Shown one piece after another: positions 45,101-52,792 of a stretch of 64,000 bases of DNA. Where the stretch lies: NCBI GenBank assembly GCA_025998675.1, contig AP024673.1, forward strand, positions 387,520 through 451,519, given 5' to 3'. Made by a program: the position numbers and the translations under genes. Origin of the DNA: Fimbriimonadales bacterium (GTDB lineage Bacteria; Armatimonadota; Fimbriimonadia; Fimbriimonadales; GBS-DC). Positions within the stretch are counted from its first letter, which is position 1. Every line of letters begins with the position of its first letter. Under the pieces are notes generated by a model, which did not search any database, was not told the origin of the DNA, and saw nothing but the letters and a program-made list of their open reading frames with translations.

Positions 45101-45342
45101 GCGCGCAGCGCCTCTATGTGCGCGGCGACTATGCGGCGGCGTCGGCAGACTGCGAGCGCATCCTGCAAATAGACCCTGCCGACGAGAGCGCGCTATGCCT
45201 GCTCCTGCAAATCTACGCCGCGCAGGGACACCGAGCCGAGGCGCTGCGCCTGTTCGAACACACGCAGCAGCATGCTCGCGAACGACTCGGACAGATCCTC
45301 TCGCCGACCACCGTGGAGACCTTTCAGCGACTGTTTCACTGA
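42115..45342 (+). CDS. Large ATPase-TPR-BTAD transcriptional regulator
   Basis: 1075 residues, in the order NTPase, TPR, winged helix, BTAD. About 15-300 is a STAND/AAA-type ATPase: LGEPGTGRSATL (P-loop with Arg41 in place of Lys), VLLLMDDFHRAHENL (Walker B), and a sensor region. About 310-830 is helical and TPR-like (repeated A-L-x-L-A/E patterns). About 840-945 is a winged-helix segment (ARALCVSLALQEG...RVNLQTTVSAARRSLRKAF) and 950-1075 the BTAD domain (PDLQLARLEEAIRLYAGDLLPEF, LLVECLLARAQ, LCLLLQIYAAQG). In AfsR/SARP proteins wHTH-BTAD is N-terminal; here it is at the C-terminus, as in a MalT-like layout. It is followed by an 11-bp direct repeat and a sigma-like gene, its probable target. 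Confidence 0.82.
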   Translation: MSYTRKVLSVCESHAPLAAWLDQARHGGRVLLILGEPGTGRSATLRELQRLAAMQEIAVAETWCRGDAAEPPHLPLMSLLESLAYESGEKGAPLRDALDKWSQNPQAWHLASRLIYPLRELARWQPVLLLMDDFHRAHENLQRIVLNWLVALRLEPIGLVMTVATPHRSPLLRELEQVIGERAVGEVWSLRTLTREETAQRVQAMLDGLPDADALASALHDLTDGTPLFLSEILTSLQADTARASTDVGALIPQSLREGVLRRFEGLPKSAQDIGRALSLMDDALYPDAVQAMLRLSESAFAKGLDGLVSLGWIEAQPNGQLRWRNRVLREVVYSTMEPQERARGHERLAAALEQTGAPELIVLLQQRWCSPSPERLQRMHAAYLRLRTQLPPRTRLELVEACLGAASQLGDGRARAAFLCERPYLLFQLQDGLLHALDASQQALAALEAYPEADPDRELWVQVSCARAGQLTQLGRMREAQETLAPLLADPSLQESQRLMVELSMAYIFACQGDLRAAYVIHQRVWERLRANQDWLMRWGGVLRYTMQYALAFGDRALARAALQCVGAWASQPGFPERFEMLYHLMSAEMAFYEGHGVEQQARARLALERGEASGDPTAALEAWFQTLLYRQPAEAARVADRALALVRRALGQEREAEWLTRRALALLEAGQYARAIEAADEARRAALKIGSQWQTAKAWLVVAQAHLANKRTTDAHHALQQVAPIARTLDAPELRCELHLTQATLLLMEEARAEALSALEQACALANEWGHALYRGLALALTADATGDPDARERADALLTEYGAPLLRRLAQSPTPKPIPSRGWDIYLQLLGETTLHYRAAAMTPRMWHSPRARALCVSLALQEGSPVDSFTLMEWHFPHLDADRARVNLQTTVSAARRSLRKAFGEPAGDWIHYENGVYRWAPPCTWRLDVQEFESIASDALSIAQPDLQLARLEEAIRLYAGDLLPEFADEPWCSVAHQRMRVLLVECLLARAQRLYVRGDYAAASADCERILQIDPADESALCLLLQIYAAQGHRAEALRLFEHTQQHARERLGQILSPTTVETFQRLFH

Positions 45343-45348
45343 AACGCC

Positions 45349-45384
45349 GATTTTCAGTGGATTTTCAGTGCCGTAGCGTATCCT
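45349..45384 (+). promoter_or_regulatory. SARP-like operator: 11-bp direct repeat 8 bp upstream of a -10
   Basis: GATTTTCAGTG occurs twice in a row (45349-45359, 45360-45370), followed by 8 bases and TATCCT (45379-45384), a candidate -10; GAGGGG and the ATG at 45409 follow. SARP/BTAD activators bind direct repeats with 11-bp period, the last one 8 bp from the -10, so the geometry matches. An inverted copy (CACTGAAA) starts just before the BTAD stop. Confidence 0.6.
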
Positions 45385-45408
45385 GAGGCTACCTGTGAGG
45401 GGATACCT

Positions 45409-46014
45409 ATGGCAACTGAATGGGATGACACGGTCGAGCTGACGCTGTGGCTCCAGTTTGCGGAGCAGTGTGCGGAACGGTGGTTGAGCAAGCGCAACGC
45501 GCAGAGTGCGGCGCCCCTATGCTGGGACGACCTGCAGGATATTCTCTGCGAGGTGCGTGTGGCGGTGTTGCGCTTCAAGGTTCCTGAGACGGTGCTGGAC
45601 TGGCAGCCGCTGCTGGCGAAGTATGTGCAGCGGGTATGTGAGCGGGCGTATGCGCGTGCGCAGCGGGCGCGGCGAAAAAGCGCGTCGCTGGAGGCGCTGC
45701 CCGAAAGCCTGCACCCCTGTATCGAGACGCGCACGGAGCCGCTGGACGAAGCGTGGTTCCTGACGCGGGTGGCGTCTGTCCTGAAGCAGGCGCCCCTCCA
45801 CCACACGGCGGCGTTCGTACTGTCGCTGGAGGGCGAGCTGGCGCAGGCGTTGCAGGCGCACGGCGTCTTGCCCGACGCGCTCGCGCGATGGGCGCAGGAA
45901 GCGCCATTGACCGACAAAGCGATTGGCGCGCTACTGGGTCTGACGCCCCGCGCCGTCATTCGCGCCCGCCAGCACGCCCGCGAGAAGTTACGCCGCCAGC
46001 TGTGCGATTTATAG
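45409..46014 (+). CDS. Sigma-70-like (ECF-type) protein, probable target of the BTAD regulator
   Basis: 201 residues. The C-terminus (about 165-198) reads APLTDKAIGALLGLTPRAV then IRARQHAREKLRRQL, a helix-turn-helix as in sigma-70 region 4 (xTxxEIAxxLGLSxxxVxxRLxRAREKL). Upstream is helical, with Arg-rich and Glu-rich patches (RVCERAYARAQRARR), which could be a reduced region 2; the classical region-2 sequence is not clear. ATG 45409 has GAGGGG 6 bases upstream. The gene sits 66 bases after the regulator and its stop lies 3 bases from the convergent secA stop. A divergent sigma factor or DNA-binding protein are both possible. Confidence 0.6.
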   Translation: MATEWDDTVELTLWLQFAEQCAERWLSKRNAQSAAPLCWDDLQDILCEVRVAVLRFKVPETVLDWQPLLAKYVQRVCERAYARAQRARRKSASLEALPESLHPCIETRTEPLDEAWFLTRVASVLKQAPLHHTAAFVLSLEGELAQALQAHGVLPDALARWAQEAPLTDKAIGALLGLTPRAVIRARQHAREKLRRQLCDL

Positions 46015-46017
46015 GCG

Positions 46018-49000
46018 TTAGCCGTACTTCGGGTAGCAGCACTTTTTGTATTTCTTGCCGCTGCCGCACGGGCACGGGTCGTTGCGTCCGATCTTGCCTG
46101 CGGGCGCGCCAGCCTCTGCGAGCGGTTCTGCGCCGTCCGACAGTTTCTGCACGCCCATCCCGCCGCGCGCGCCTGCGACCGCCGGGTTCGCGTCGCCCGC
46201 AATGCGCACCACCTGACGCGGCTGCGGCGGCGCGACCTGCGCGTGGAACAAAAACAGCACCACATCGTTGCGAATGGCGTGCAGCGTCTCGGCGAACACC
46301 TTCGCCGACTCCTGCTTGTACGCCACCAGCGGGTCAATCTGCCCGTAGCCGCGCAGCCCAATCCCCTCGCGCAGGTACTCCATCGTCGCCAGATGCTCCA
46401 CCCAGCGACGGGTGATGACCTGCAACATGAAGTGGCGCTCCAGCTCGCGCACCAGGTCCGCGCCGAGCTGCTCCTCGCGCAGGGCATACGCCTGCTCCGC
46501 CCACTCCTGCACCTGGTCGAGCAGCTGGTCGTGGCGCGTGAAGGTGAAGTCGTCGGGCTTGACGAAGAACTCCAGCGGGAAAATGGTGTTCAGTCGCTGG
46601 TAGAGCGCGGGCAAATCCCACTCGGTGGGCGGCAGGTTGCGCGGGGCATACTCGTCCACCGCGTCGGCGACCACCTCACGGATGTATTCCAGCGCCAGCT
46701 CGCGCGTGCCGACGCCCTCCAGAATCTGGCGGCGCAGGCTGTAGATGGTCTGGCGCTGGTAGTTCAGCACATCGTCGTACTGCAACACATGCTTGCGGAT
46801 GGAGAAGTTATGCAGCTCGACTCGCTTTTGCGCCCCCTCGATGGCTTTCGTGAGCATTTTGGCTTCCAGCGGCTCGTCTTCCGGCCAGGTCTTGAGCAGG
46901 GGGCTGTTGCGCAGGTTCTCTGCGAACAGGCGCACCAGCTCGTCGTCCAGCGAGAGGTAGAAGCGCGACTCGCCGGGGTCGCCCTGTCGCCCGGAGCGTC
47001 CACGCAGCTGGTTGTCAATGCGTCGGCTTTCGTGGCGTTCTGTGCCCAGCACGAACAGCCCGCCGAGCTTGCGCACCTCTTCGGCGGCGACGGAGCGCTC
47101 TTGCTCGGAGAGGGGCAACGGCGGCGCGGCGCGCACCTTGCCCCCACGACGGAACGAAATCTCTTCATGCGCCACTGTGTCGGCGTTCTCGGCGTCCGAT
47201 TCGCCTTCGGGCTTCGGCTCCTGCTTGACCACCGAGCCGCCCAGCAGGATGTCCACGCCGCGTCCCGCCATGTTGGTCGCGATAGTGACCGCGCCCTTGC
47301 GCCCCGCCTCGGCGATAATCGCGGCTTCCTTCTCGTGGTACTTCGCGTTCAGCACATTGTGCGGGATGCCGTGTTCCATCGCCTCGACGAAATACTCGGC
47401 GTTCGCTTCGGGCAGCTCCCAGTGTTCGAGGAACCACTTCACATGCGCGGGGTCGGTCGGGCTGGTGGGCAGCCCCAGCTCACGCAAAATCGGCGTAATT
47501 TGGCGCATCGAGAGCGTGTTGAGCGGCATCAGCAGCGTCTTGCGCCACTCCTCTTTTTTCTGCTTGTCGACGCCCTTGCTGGACTCCAGCTCGCGGCGGG
47601 CGCGTTCGATGAGCGTGAGCAGTTGCAGTTTATCGAACGCCAGCCGCGCGGAGACCACCTCCGACATCTCAATCGAGCGCGTGCCGACCAGCACGGGCTG
47701 CTGCTTGGTGTAGAGGCGCAGAATCTCCAGCGCAATCCCGCGCAGCTTCGCCTCGAGGTTTTTGTAGACGACATCGGGGTGGTCGGTGCGAATCATCGGA
47801 CGGTGCGTGGGGATACACACCACATCCATGCCGTAGATTTTGCGGAACTCCTCCTCTTCGGTTTTGGCGGTTCCCGTCATGCCCGCGAGTTTCTGGTAGA
47901 GGCGGAAGTAGTTCTGGAAGGTCACAACGGCGATGGTCTGGCTCTCCTGTTTGATGGGCACGCCCTCTTTGGCTTCGAGCGCCTGGTGGATGCCGTCGCT
48001 GAAGCGTCTGCCGTGCATCAGGCGTCCCGTGAACTCGTCGACGATGATAATCTCGCCGCCGCGCACCACATAGTGGATGTCCTTTTTGAAGTAGCCGTGC
48101 GCCTTGAGCGCGGCGTTGATGTAGGGCATCAGCTCCACCTCATCCGCGAGGTTCGGGACGCCCATCATCTGCTCCAGCCGATTTGTGCCCTCTTCGGTGA
48201 GCGTGACGGCGTGGTGCTTTTCGTCCACCACATAGTCGCGTTCGGGCTGCAGGCGGCGCACATATGAGTCGACGCGCGTGTAAATCGTGAGGTCTTCCTC
48301 AATCTGCCCAGAGATGATGTGCGGGGTGCGCGCCTCATCGATGAGGATGCTGTCCACCTCGTCGATAATCGCGAAGTAGAGGTCGCGCTGCGAGAGCTGG
48401 TCCACCGAGTAGACCATGTTGTCGCGCAGGTAGTCGAAGGCGTACTCGTGGTTGGTGCCGTAGGTGATGTCGGCGGCGTAGGCTTCCTTGCGGGTGACCT
48501 CGCGCAGGTGCAGGTAGCGGGGGTCGGGGTGCTGGTAGCCCGGCTCGTAGATGTACGACCCGCCGCGCTCGTCGGTCTCCGCGCTCTGCCCCTGAATGAC
48601 GCCGACGCTCAGCCCCAGCAGGTGGTAGATAGGCGCCATCCAGACCGCGTCGCGCCGCGCGAGGTAGTCGTTCACCGTTACCAGATGCACGCCCTTGCCC
48701 AGCAGCGCGTTCAGATACAACGGCAGCGTGGCGACCAGCGTCTTGCCCTCGCCTGTTTTCATCTCGGCAATGCGCCCCTGATGGAGAACGATGCCGCCCA
48801 GCAGCTGCACATCGAAATGGCGCATGTTCAGCGTGCGTCGCGCGGCTTCACGGCACGCGGCGAACGCTTCGGGCAAAATATCGTCCAGCGTCGCGCCGTC
48901 CTGCAGGCGCTTCTTGAATTCGTCGGTCTTCGCGCGCAGCTGCTCGTTGGATAACGCTTTGAAATCGGGTTCCAGCGCGTTGATTTTCTGCACGATGGGC

Positions 49001-49065
49001 ATGAGCCGCTTCACATCGCGCTCGCTGGTGTCCATCATCTTCTTAAGCCACTCTCGAACAATCAT
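46018..49065 (-). CDS. secA: Preprotein translocase ATPase SecA
   Basis: About 1015 residues; ATG 49068 or 49065 (GGAGGAG is directly upstream, spacing favours 49065). Landmarks: HFDVQLLGGIVLHQGRIAEMKTGEGKTLVAT (Walker A), DYLARRDAVWM, GTNHEYAFDYLRDNM, DEVDSILIDEARTP (Walker B), GMTGTAKTEEEEF, IATNMAGRGVDI, ESRRIDNQLRGRSGRQGDPG. The C-terminus has the zinc motif CPCGSGKKYKKCC, as in SecB- or ribosome-binding SecA tails. Drives export through SecYEG. Length above the 840-900 typical comes from insertions in the central scaffold region. Confidence 0.98.
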   Translation of the reverse strand: MIVREWLKKMMDTSERDVKRLMPIVQKINALEPDFKALSNEQLRAKTDEFKKRLQDGATLDDILPEAFAACREAARRTLNMRHFDVQLLGGIVLHQGRIAEMKTGEGKTLVATLPLYLNALLGKGVHLVTVNDYLARRDAVWMAPIYHLLGLSVGVIQGQSAETDERGGSYIYEPGYQHPDPRYLHLREVTRKEAYAADITYGTNHEYAFDYLRDNMVYSVDQLSQRDLYFAIIDEVDSILIDEARTPHIISGQIEEDLTIYTRVDSYVRRLQPERDYVVDEKHHAVTLTEEGTNRLEQMMGVPNLADEVELMPYINAALKAHGYFKKDIHYVVRGGEIIIVDEFTGRLMHGRRFSDGIHQALEAKEGVPIKQESQTIAVVTFQNYFRLYQKLAGMTGTAKTEEEEFRKIYGMDVVCIPTHRPMIRTDHPDVVYKNLEAKLRGIALEILRLYTKQQPVLVGTRSIEMSEVVSARLAFDKLQLLTLIERARRELESSKGVDKQKKEEWRKTLLMPLNTLSMRQITPILRELGLPTSPTDPAHVKWFLEHWELPEANAEYFVEAMEHGIPHNVLNAKYHEKEAAIIAEAGRKGAVTIATNMAGRGVDILLGGSVVKQEPKPEGESDAENADTVAHEEISFRRGGKVRAAPPLPLSEQERSVAAEEVRKLGGLFVLGTERHESRRIDNQLRGRSGRQGDPGESRFYLSLDDELVRLFAENLRNSPLLKTWPEDEPLEAKMLTKAIEGAQKRVELHNFSIRKHVLQYDDVLNYQRQTIYSLRRQILEGVGTRELALEYIREVVADAVDEYAPRNLPPTEWDLPALYQRLNTIFPLEFFVKPDDFTFTRHDQLLDQVQEWAEQAYALREEQLGADLVRELERHFMLQVITRRWVEHLATMEYLREGIGLRGYGQIDPLVAYKQESAKVFAETLHAIRNDVVLFLFHAQVAPPQPRQVVRIAGDANPAVAGARGGMGVQKLSDGAEPLAEAGAPAGKIGRNDPCPCGSGKKYKKCCYPKYG

Positions 49066-49080
49066 CATCTCCTCCGTGAC

Positions 49081-49110
49081 GGGGCAGGGTATATGATACC
49101 CGATTGCCCC
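49081..49110 (-). promoter_or_regulatory. secA promoter region with stem-loop
   Basis: GGG-TATCAT on the minus strand (-10 candidate, 25-28 bases before the ATG) lies inside an inverted repeat GGGGCA..GGGTAT-ATG-ATACCC..TGCCCC. The remaining sequence to 49258, between secA and fliI, shows no convincing gene. Confidence 0.45.
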
Positions 49111-49258
49111 CAGATGGAGATTGTCGGCGGTTGGGCGGGGTGGGGATTAGCGCATCTCGATGGGGTGGCTTTTGACCAGTGCGCCGAGCCGTCGGGTCTA
49201 CATGCAGCAGGCGAAGAGCCTCCCTCCATAAGGGGAACTTCTGAATGCACGGTTAGTA

Positions 49259-50566
49259 TCACTTATCCACAAGCGCGTACAGCCCCTGTAGCGTCTCGTC
49301 GAAGGCGGGCTGCTCGTCGCGCGACTGGCGCAGGAACTGGCGGATGGCGTCCATGCGGGCGACGGCGGCGTCCACCAGCGGGTTGGCGCCCTGCTGATAC
49401 GCGCCGATGGCGATCAGGTCTTCCGCCTCGCGATAGGCGGCGAGCAGCTGGCGCAGGCGGTTCGCCGCCTGCAGGTGTTCGGGCGAGACAATATTCGGCA
49501 TCACGCGCGAGAGGCTTGCCAGCACATCAATCGGCGGGTAGTGCCCCTGCTGCGTGAGCGCGCGCGACAGCACGATATGCCCATCGAGGATAGCGCGCGC
49601 CGTGTCGGCGATGGGGTCGTTCAGGTCGTCGCCGTCCACCAGCACGGTGTAGAGCGCGGTGATGCTCCCCTGCGCGCTGTTGCCCGCGCGTTCCAGCAGG
49701 CGGGGCATGAGGGCAAACACGGAGGGCGTGTAGCCGCGCGCGGCAGGCGGCTCGCCCGCCGACAGCCCAATCTCGCGCTGCGCCATCGCCAGGCGGGTCA
49801 GCGAGTCCATCATCAGCAGCACCTGCCTGCCCTGATCGCGAAAATACTCGGCAATCGCGGTGGCGGTGAAGGCGGCTTTCTGGCGCACAATCGCGGGCTG
49901 GTCGGAGGTGGCGACCACCAGCACGGAGCGCTGGAGACCCGCCTCGCCGAGGCTGTCCTCGATGAACTCGCGCACTTCGCGTCCGCGCTCGCCAATCAGC
50001 GCAATCACATTCACTTCGGCGGCGGTGTTGCGGGCAATCATGCCCATCAGGGTGCTTTTGCCGACGCCGCTGCCTGCGAAGATGCCCACGCGCTGCCCAT
50101 AGGCGCAGGTGAGCAGGGCGTCGATGGCGCGTACCCCCAGCGGCAGAGGCGTGCGCAGGGGTGGGCGTTCCAGCGCGGGCGGCGCATCGGCAAGCAGCGG
50201 GTAGCGACGGACGCTCTCAGGTGCGGGCTTACCGTCGATGGGGTTGCCCAGCCCATCCAGCACGCGTCCCAGCAGCGCGTCGGACACCCCGACCGCGGCG
50301 GTCTGGCGCGTCGGGATGACCTCGCTGCCCGGCGCAACGCCCGTCAGCTCGCCCAGCGGGGTCAGCAGCGTGCGCCCGTTGCGGAAGCCGACCACCTCCA
50401 CCTGTAGCGGCGGCTCGTGTCTGCCGCGCTCAATCAGGCAAAGCTCGCCCAACTTCGCCGGCGGGCCCTGCGACTCGATGAGCAGCCCCACCGCGCCGAC
50501 CACGCGCCCATGCACGCGCACGGGGTCCAGCGCGCGCACCGCTTCCTTCGCCGCCTCCCAGTTCAC
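49259..50566 (-). CDS. fliI: Flagellar/type III secretion ATPase (FliI family)
   Basis: 435 residues. Walker [19 protein letters not shown] (Lys170), [31 protein letters not shown], Walker [42 protein letters not shown] and [26 protein letters not shown] are typical of FliI/YscN rather than of F1 beta or Rho. The enzyme unloads export substrates at the flagellar or type III gate. No other flagellar gene is in the window: it is flanked by secA and a metallophosphatase. The start at 50566 is an ATG; upstream 36 bases separate it from the phosphatase stop. Confidence 0.93.
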   Translation of the reverse strand: MNWEAAKEAVRALDPVRVHGRVVGAVGLLIESQGPPAKLGELCLIERGRHEPPLQVEVVGFRNGRTLLTPLGELTGVAPGSEVIPTRQTAAVGVSDALLGRVLDGLGNPIDGKPAPESVRRYPLLADAPPALERPPLRTPLPLGVRAIDALLTCAYGQRVGIFAGSGVGKSTLMGMIARNTAAEVNVIALIGERGREVREFIEDSLGEAGLQRSVLVVATSDQPAIVRQKAAFTATAIAEYFRDQGRQVLLMMDSLTRLAMAQREIGLSAGEPPAARGYTPSVFALMPRLLERAGNSAQGSITALYTVLVDGDDLNDPIADTARAILDGHIVLSRALTQQGHYPPIDVLASLSRVMPNIVSPEHLQAANRLRQLLAAYREAEDLIAIGAYQQGANPLVDAAVARMDAIRQFLRQSRDEQPAFDETLQGLYALVDK

Positions 50567-50603
50567 AAAGGCTATTTTCGGCAGGCGGGCGCAGCAGGCT
50601 CAC

Positions 50604-51575
50604 CTACCCGCCTGTCGGCGCGGGATAGGGGAAACTGCGATACTCGTGTTCGAACGAGCCGTCGTCGTAGAGGTCTACCAAGCCCCAGCCTGGCGGCGTC
50701 TGATGGTAGTTGCCGCGCCACCATCCACCGCTGACCGCTCCATCGCAGATGTAGGCCACGCCGTTATACTCCACGCGGTCAAAAAGGTGAATATGCCCGC
50801 TCAGGCAGAGCTTGACATTTTTGTGCTGATAGAACAGCTCCACGATGCGCCGCGCGTCGATATGCACCCACGCGCCCGGCACGACCCAGTCGCCCGACTT
50901 CTCGTTCTCGCCGTCGAACAGGGCGCAGGCAGAGACGATGGGCATATGCGACAGCACCAGCACGGGCATCGTAGCGGGCGTGCGCCCCAGCTCGGCTTTG
51001 AGCCACTCGAACTGCTCGTCGTCCAGCCGCGCTTTGTAGCCGTTGCCGTGCGAGAATGTGCCGTCCAGCACGATGAACTTCCAGCCCGCCTGCTCAAAGC
51101 TATAGTAGGGCTTCTCCAGTCCCAGCGCCTCCATCGCCCACTTCTTGCCGTATTTGGGTTCATCGCCCGTGCAACCGCTGCGCGATTTGTCCCAGCCCCA
51201 CACATCGTGGTTGCCGATGCAGTGGCGGATGGGGATCTGGCAGTGTTCTTTGATAAGGCGCGTCCAGAGGTCGAACAGCACGCGGGCGCGTTGCTCATTC
51301 TGGGCGAACACATCGCTCACGAAGTCGCCGCCGTTGAGAATCAGGTTCGGGCGGTCGGGCATTTCATGGACGGTCTTCAGGCAATCGATGAGTCCGCGCA
51401 CGGAGACGCCTTCGGGCGCGACATGGATGTCGGTCAGGTGCGCGATTCGCAGCACGCGCTTGCGTTGCGGGTTGGGCGAGGCGTCCATCGCGCCGCGCAG
51501 GGTCAGCCACGCTGCCGCGCCCAACGACGCCGCGCCGAGTCCTTTCAGCACCTCGCGTCGGGTCAATTGTTCCAT
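50604..51575 (-). CDS. Tat-exported metallophosphoesterase
   Basis: 323 residues from ATG 51575 (GGAGGA just upstream; 51587 is an alternative). Tat signal MEQLTRREVLKGLGAASLGAAAWL with twin Arg. Metallophosphatase motifs: HLTDIH (Asp-x-His), LNGGDFV (GGD), IGNHDVWG (GNHD), VLSHMPIV and LSGHIHL (GHxH). The calcineurin-like domain spans most of the protein, so it acts on phosphoesters in the periplasm; the substrate is unknown. It precedes fliI by about 37 bases. Confidence 0.9.
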   Translation of the reverse strand: MEQLTRREVLKGLGAASLGAAAWLTLRGAMDASPNPQRKRVLRIAHLTDIHVAPEGVSVRGLIDCLKTVHEMPDRPNLILNGGDFVSDVFAQNEQRARVLFDLWTRLIKEHCQIPIRHCIGNHDVWGWDKSRSGCTGDEPKYGKKWAMEALGLEKPYYSFEQAGWKFIVLDGTFSHGNGYKARLDDEQFEWLKAELGRTPATMPVLVLSHMPIVSACALFDGENEKSGDWVVPGAWVHIDARRIVELFYQHKNVKLCLSGHIHLFDRVEYNGVAYICDGAVSGGWWRGNYHQTPPGWGLVDLYDDGSFEHEYRSFPYPAPTGG

Positions 51576-51656
51576 CGGCTCCTCCATAACAAAGTAGAGT
51601 ACCTGTGTTTGTATAAAGCGTGTGTTAAGGATACCACTTGACCGATAGCCGCGATA

Positions 51657-51688
51657 CAAAAACCCCTCGCCCATATGCAGGCGAGGGG
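51657..51688 (-). terminator. Intrinsic terminator of the first PEP-CTERM gene
   Basis: CCCCTCGCC, 8-base loop, GGCGAGGGG then TTTTTG on the minus strand: a 9-bp stem with a T-tract, 28 bases after the PEP-CTERM stop. The clearest terminator of the window. Confidence 0.85.
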
Positions 51689-51716
51689 GCGATGAAACGA
51701 GCAATAGTTGTGCGAA

Positions 51717-52592
51717 TTATCGTGTGCGGCGGCGTAGACCGAGCAGGCTCGCCAGACCTATCCCCAGCGCGGCGAGGCTGGCGGGCTCAGGCACGACTTC
51801 GAAGTTATAAGTATTGGAGTTGCCGCCGAAGCCGAAAGTGATGTTGTCGACGGCGCCTTCGAACTGCCCGTTCCAGCCAGAGCCGATACCAGCGTTCACG
51901 GAGATTACGAACAGCTGGGCGTTCACGGCATTCGCAGCTGTAAGCCAGTCAGGAATGGTCTTCAACACAGCATTGAAGTTGACATTCGGGTCGCCGAAGC
52001 CCAGCGAGGCAGTCGCCCAGAGCTTGTAGTTGCTGGCGATAATATCGTCCGCCACCCATGTATTGGTCGGTGCAGCGCCTGTAAACCCGTTGTAGACGCC
52101 CTCAAAAATCAGGTAGCCCGTGTTCACCGAGTTATCGGGGTTGACCCGCAGGATGCCCAGCCGCAACACGGGGTGTAAGTGATTAATCACCGTTGAGCTA
52201 CCGTCCCGATACCACTCGTAGCTGAGCGCGGTGAGTTGAGAGAGGTTACCCAGAATTGAGTTGGGATTGAGGGGGTTGGGCGCGAAGTTGCCGCCCACGC
52301 TCACGTGGTCAGCGAAATACTCGATATCTGCCTTGCCAGAGCTACTGGTGCTGTTGAAGTAGACCGAGCCGTTGCCGTTGCGCGGGTAGTTGTTGCGAAT
52401 ACCAACTGCGCCGCCGCCTCGCGTGTTGTTGTAGACCCAGTTCGGATGCCCGAAGCTCTGACCCTGATTGGTGGTACTTGAGTTGGTAAACAGGTCGCCC
52501 GGAGCGTTATTTTGCGAGAACACCGTCTGTGCGCTGGCGTTTACTGCAATCAGCGCGGTCAAGCCAATCACTAAACTCGTGTGTCGTATCAT
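51717..52592 (-). CDS. PEP-CTERM sorting domain protein 1
   Basis: 291 residues from 52592 (52595 has an adjacent ATG; GGAGGT is upstream). Signal peptide (TSLVIGLTALIAVNASAQ), a beta-rich body of about 240 residues with many Asn, Ser and Thr, and a C-terminal VVPEPASLAALGIGLASLLGLRRR sorting signal. PEP-CTERM proteins are cleaved and anchored by exosortase in exopolysaccharide-producing bacteria. No exosortase is in the window. A conserved upstream element is shared with the second PEP-CTERM gene. Confidence 0.9.
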   Translation of the reverse strand: MIRHTSLVIGLTALIAVNASAQTVFSQNNAPGDLFTNSSTTNQGQSFGHPNWVYNNTRGGGAVGIRNNYPRNGNGSVYFNSTSSSGKADIEYFADHVSVGGNFAPNPLNPNSILGNLSQLTALSYEWYRDGSSTVINHLHPVLRLGILRVNPDNSVNTGYLIFEGVYNGFTGAAPTNTWVADDIIASNYKLWATASLGFGDPNVNFNAVLKTIPDWLTAANAVNAQLFVISVNAGIGSGWNGQFEGAVDNITFGFGGNSNTYNFEVVPEPASLAALGIGLASLLGLRRRTR

Positions 52593-52620
52593 CATGTGAC
52601 CTCCGCTAAGTGTGTACCAC

Positions 52621-52695
52621 AGTATATAGACTCAAAACCCCGCCAAAAGCGGACAGGTTTGTGAGTCGATTCGGGCGTTTTCTGGTTGACAGTGC
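52621..52695 (-). promoter_or_regulatory. Conserved upstream element of PEP-CTERM gene 1
   Basis: A 75-base stretch about three quarters identical to 54061-54135, containing GCCAAAAGCGGACA, ACTCAAAAC and a TATACT-like -10 nearest the gene. Lies 26 bases before the ATG. Confidence 0.6.
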
Positions 52696-52758
52696 GTGAA
52701 TGGCAATTTCTGTGCCAGAGTCTGCAGCGTTGTTCGGTAATCATGCGAGTTTTGGGAT

Positions 52759-52780
52759 GGGGTGGAGCTGGCTCCACCCC
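52759..52780 (-). terminator. Perfect 10-bp hairpin after PEP-CTERM gene 2
   Basis: GGGGTGGAGC-TG-GCTCCACCCC, 12 bases downstream of the stop at 52793. No T-run in either direction; terminator-like or structural. Confidence 0.5.
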
Positions 52781-52792
52781 GTATTCAGCGGT

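Noticed and set aside
45354-46487. Long minus-strand frame overlapping the sigma-like gene and secA 3' end
   Set aside because: It consists of Arg/Ser/Ala-biased residues typical of a shadow frame; the plus-strand gene has a Shine-Dalgarno and HTH.
46243-48267. 674-codon open frame antisense to secA
   Set aside because: The composition is an artefact of high G+C; it has no signal, family motif or start signal, and secA on the other strand is certain.
49111-49258. Possible small RNA gene between fliI and secA
   Set aside because: I tried to match SRP RNA, tmRNA and 6S RNA patterns and found no core sequence or convincing structure.
49065-49262. 65-codon frame between fliI and secA with GTGA overlap
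   Set aside because: It overlaps the secA start and promoter and shows no coding character beyond the overlap.
52644-52670. Sigma-54 (-24/-12) promoter in the PEP-CTERM upstream element
   Set aside because: TGGC is present but the GG to GC distance is one base short and the -12 TTGC is not kept.
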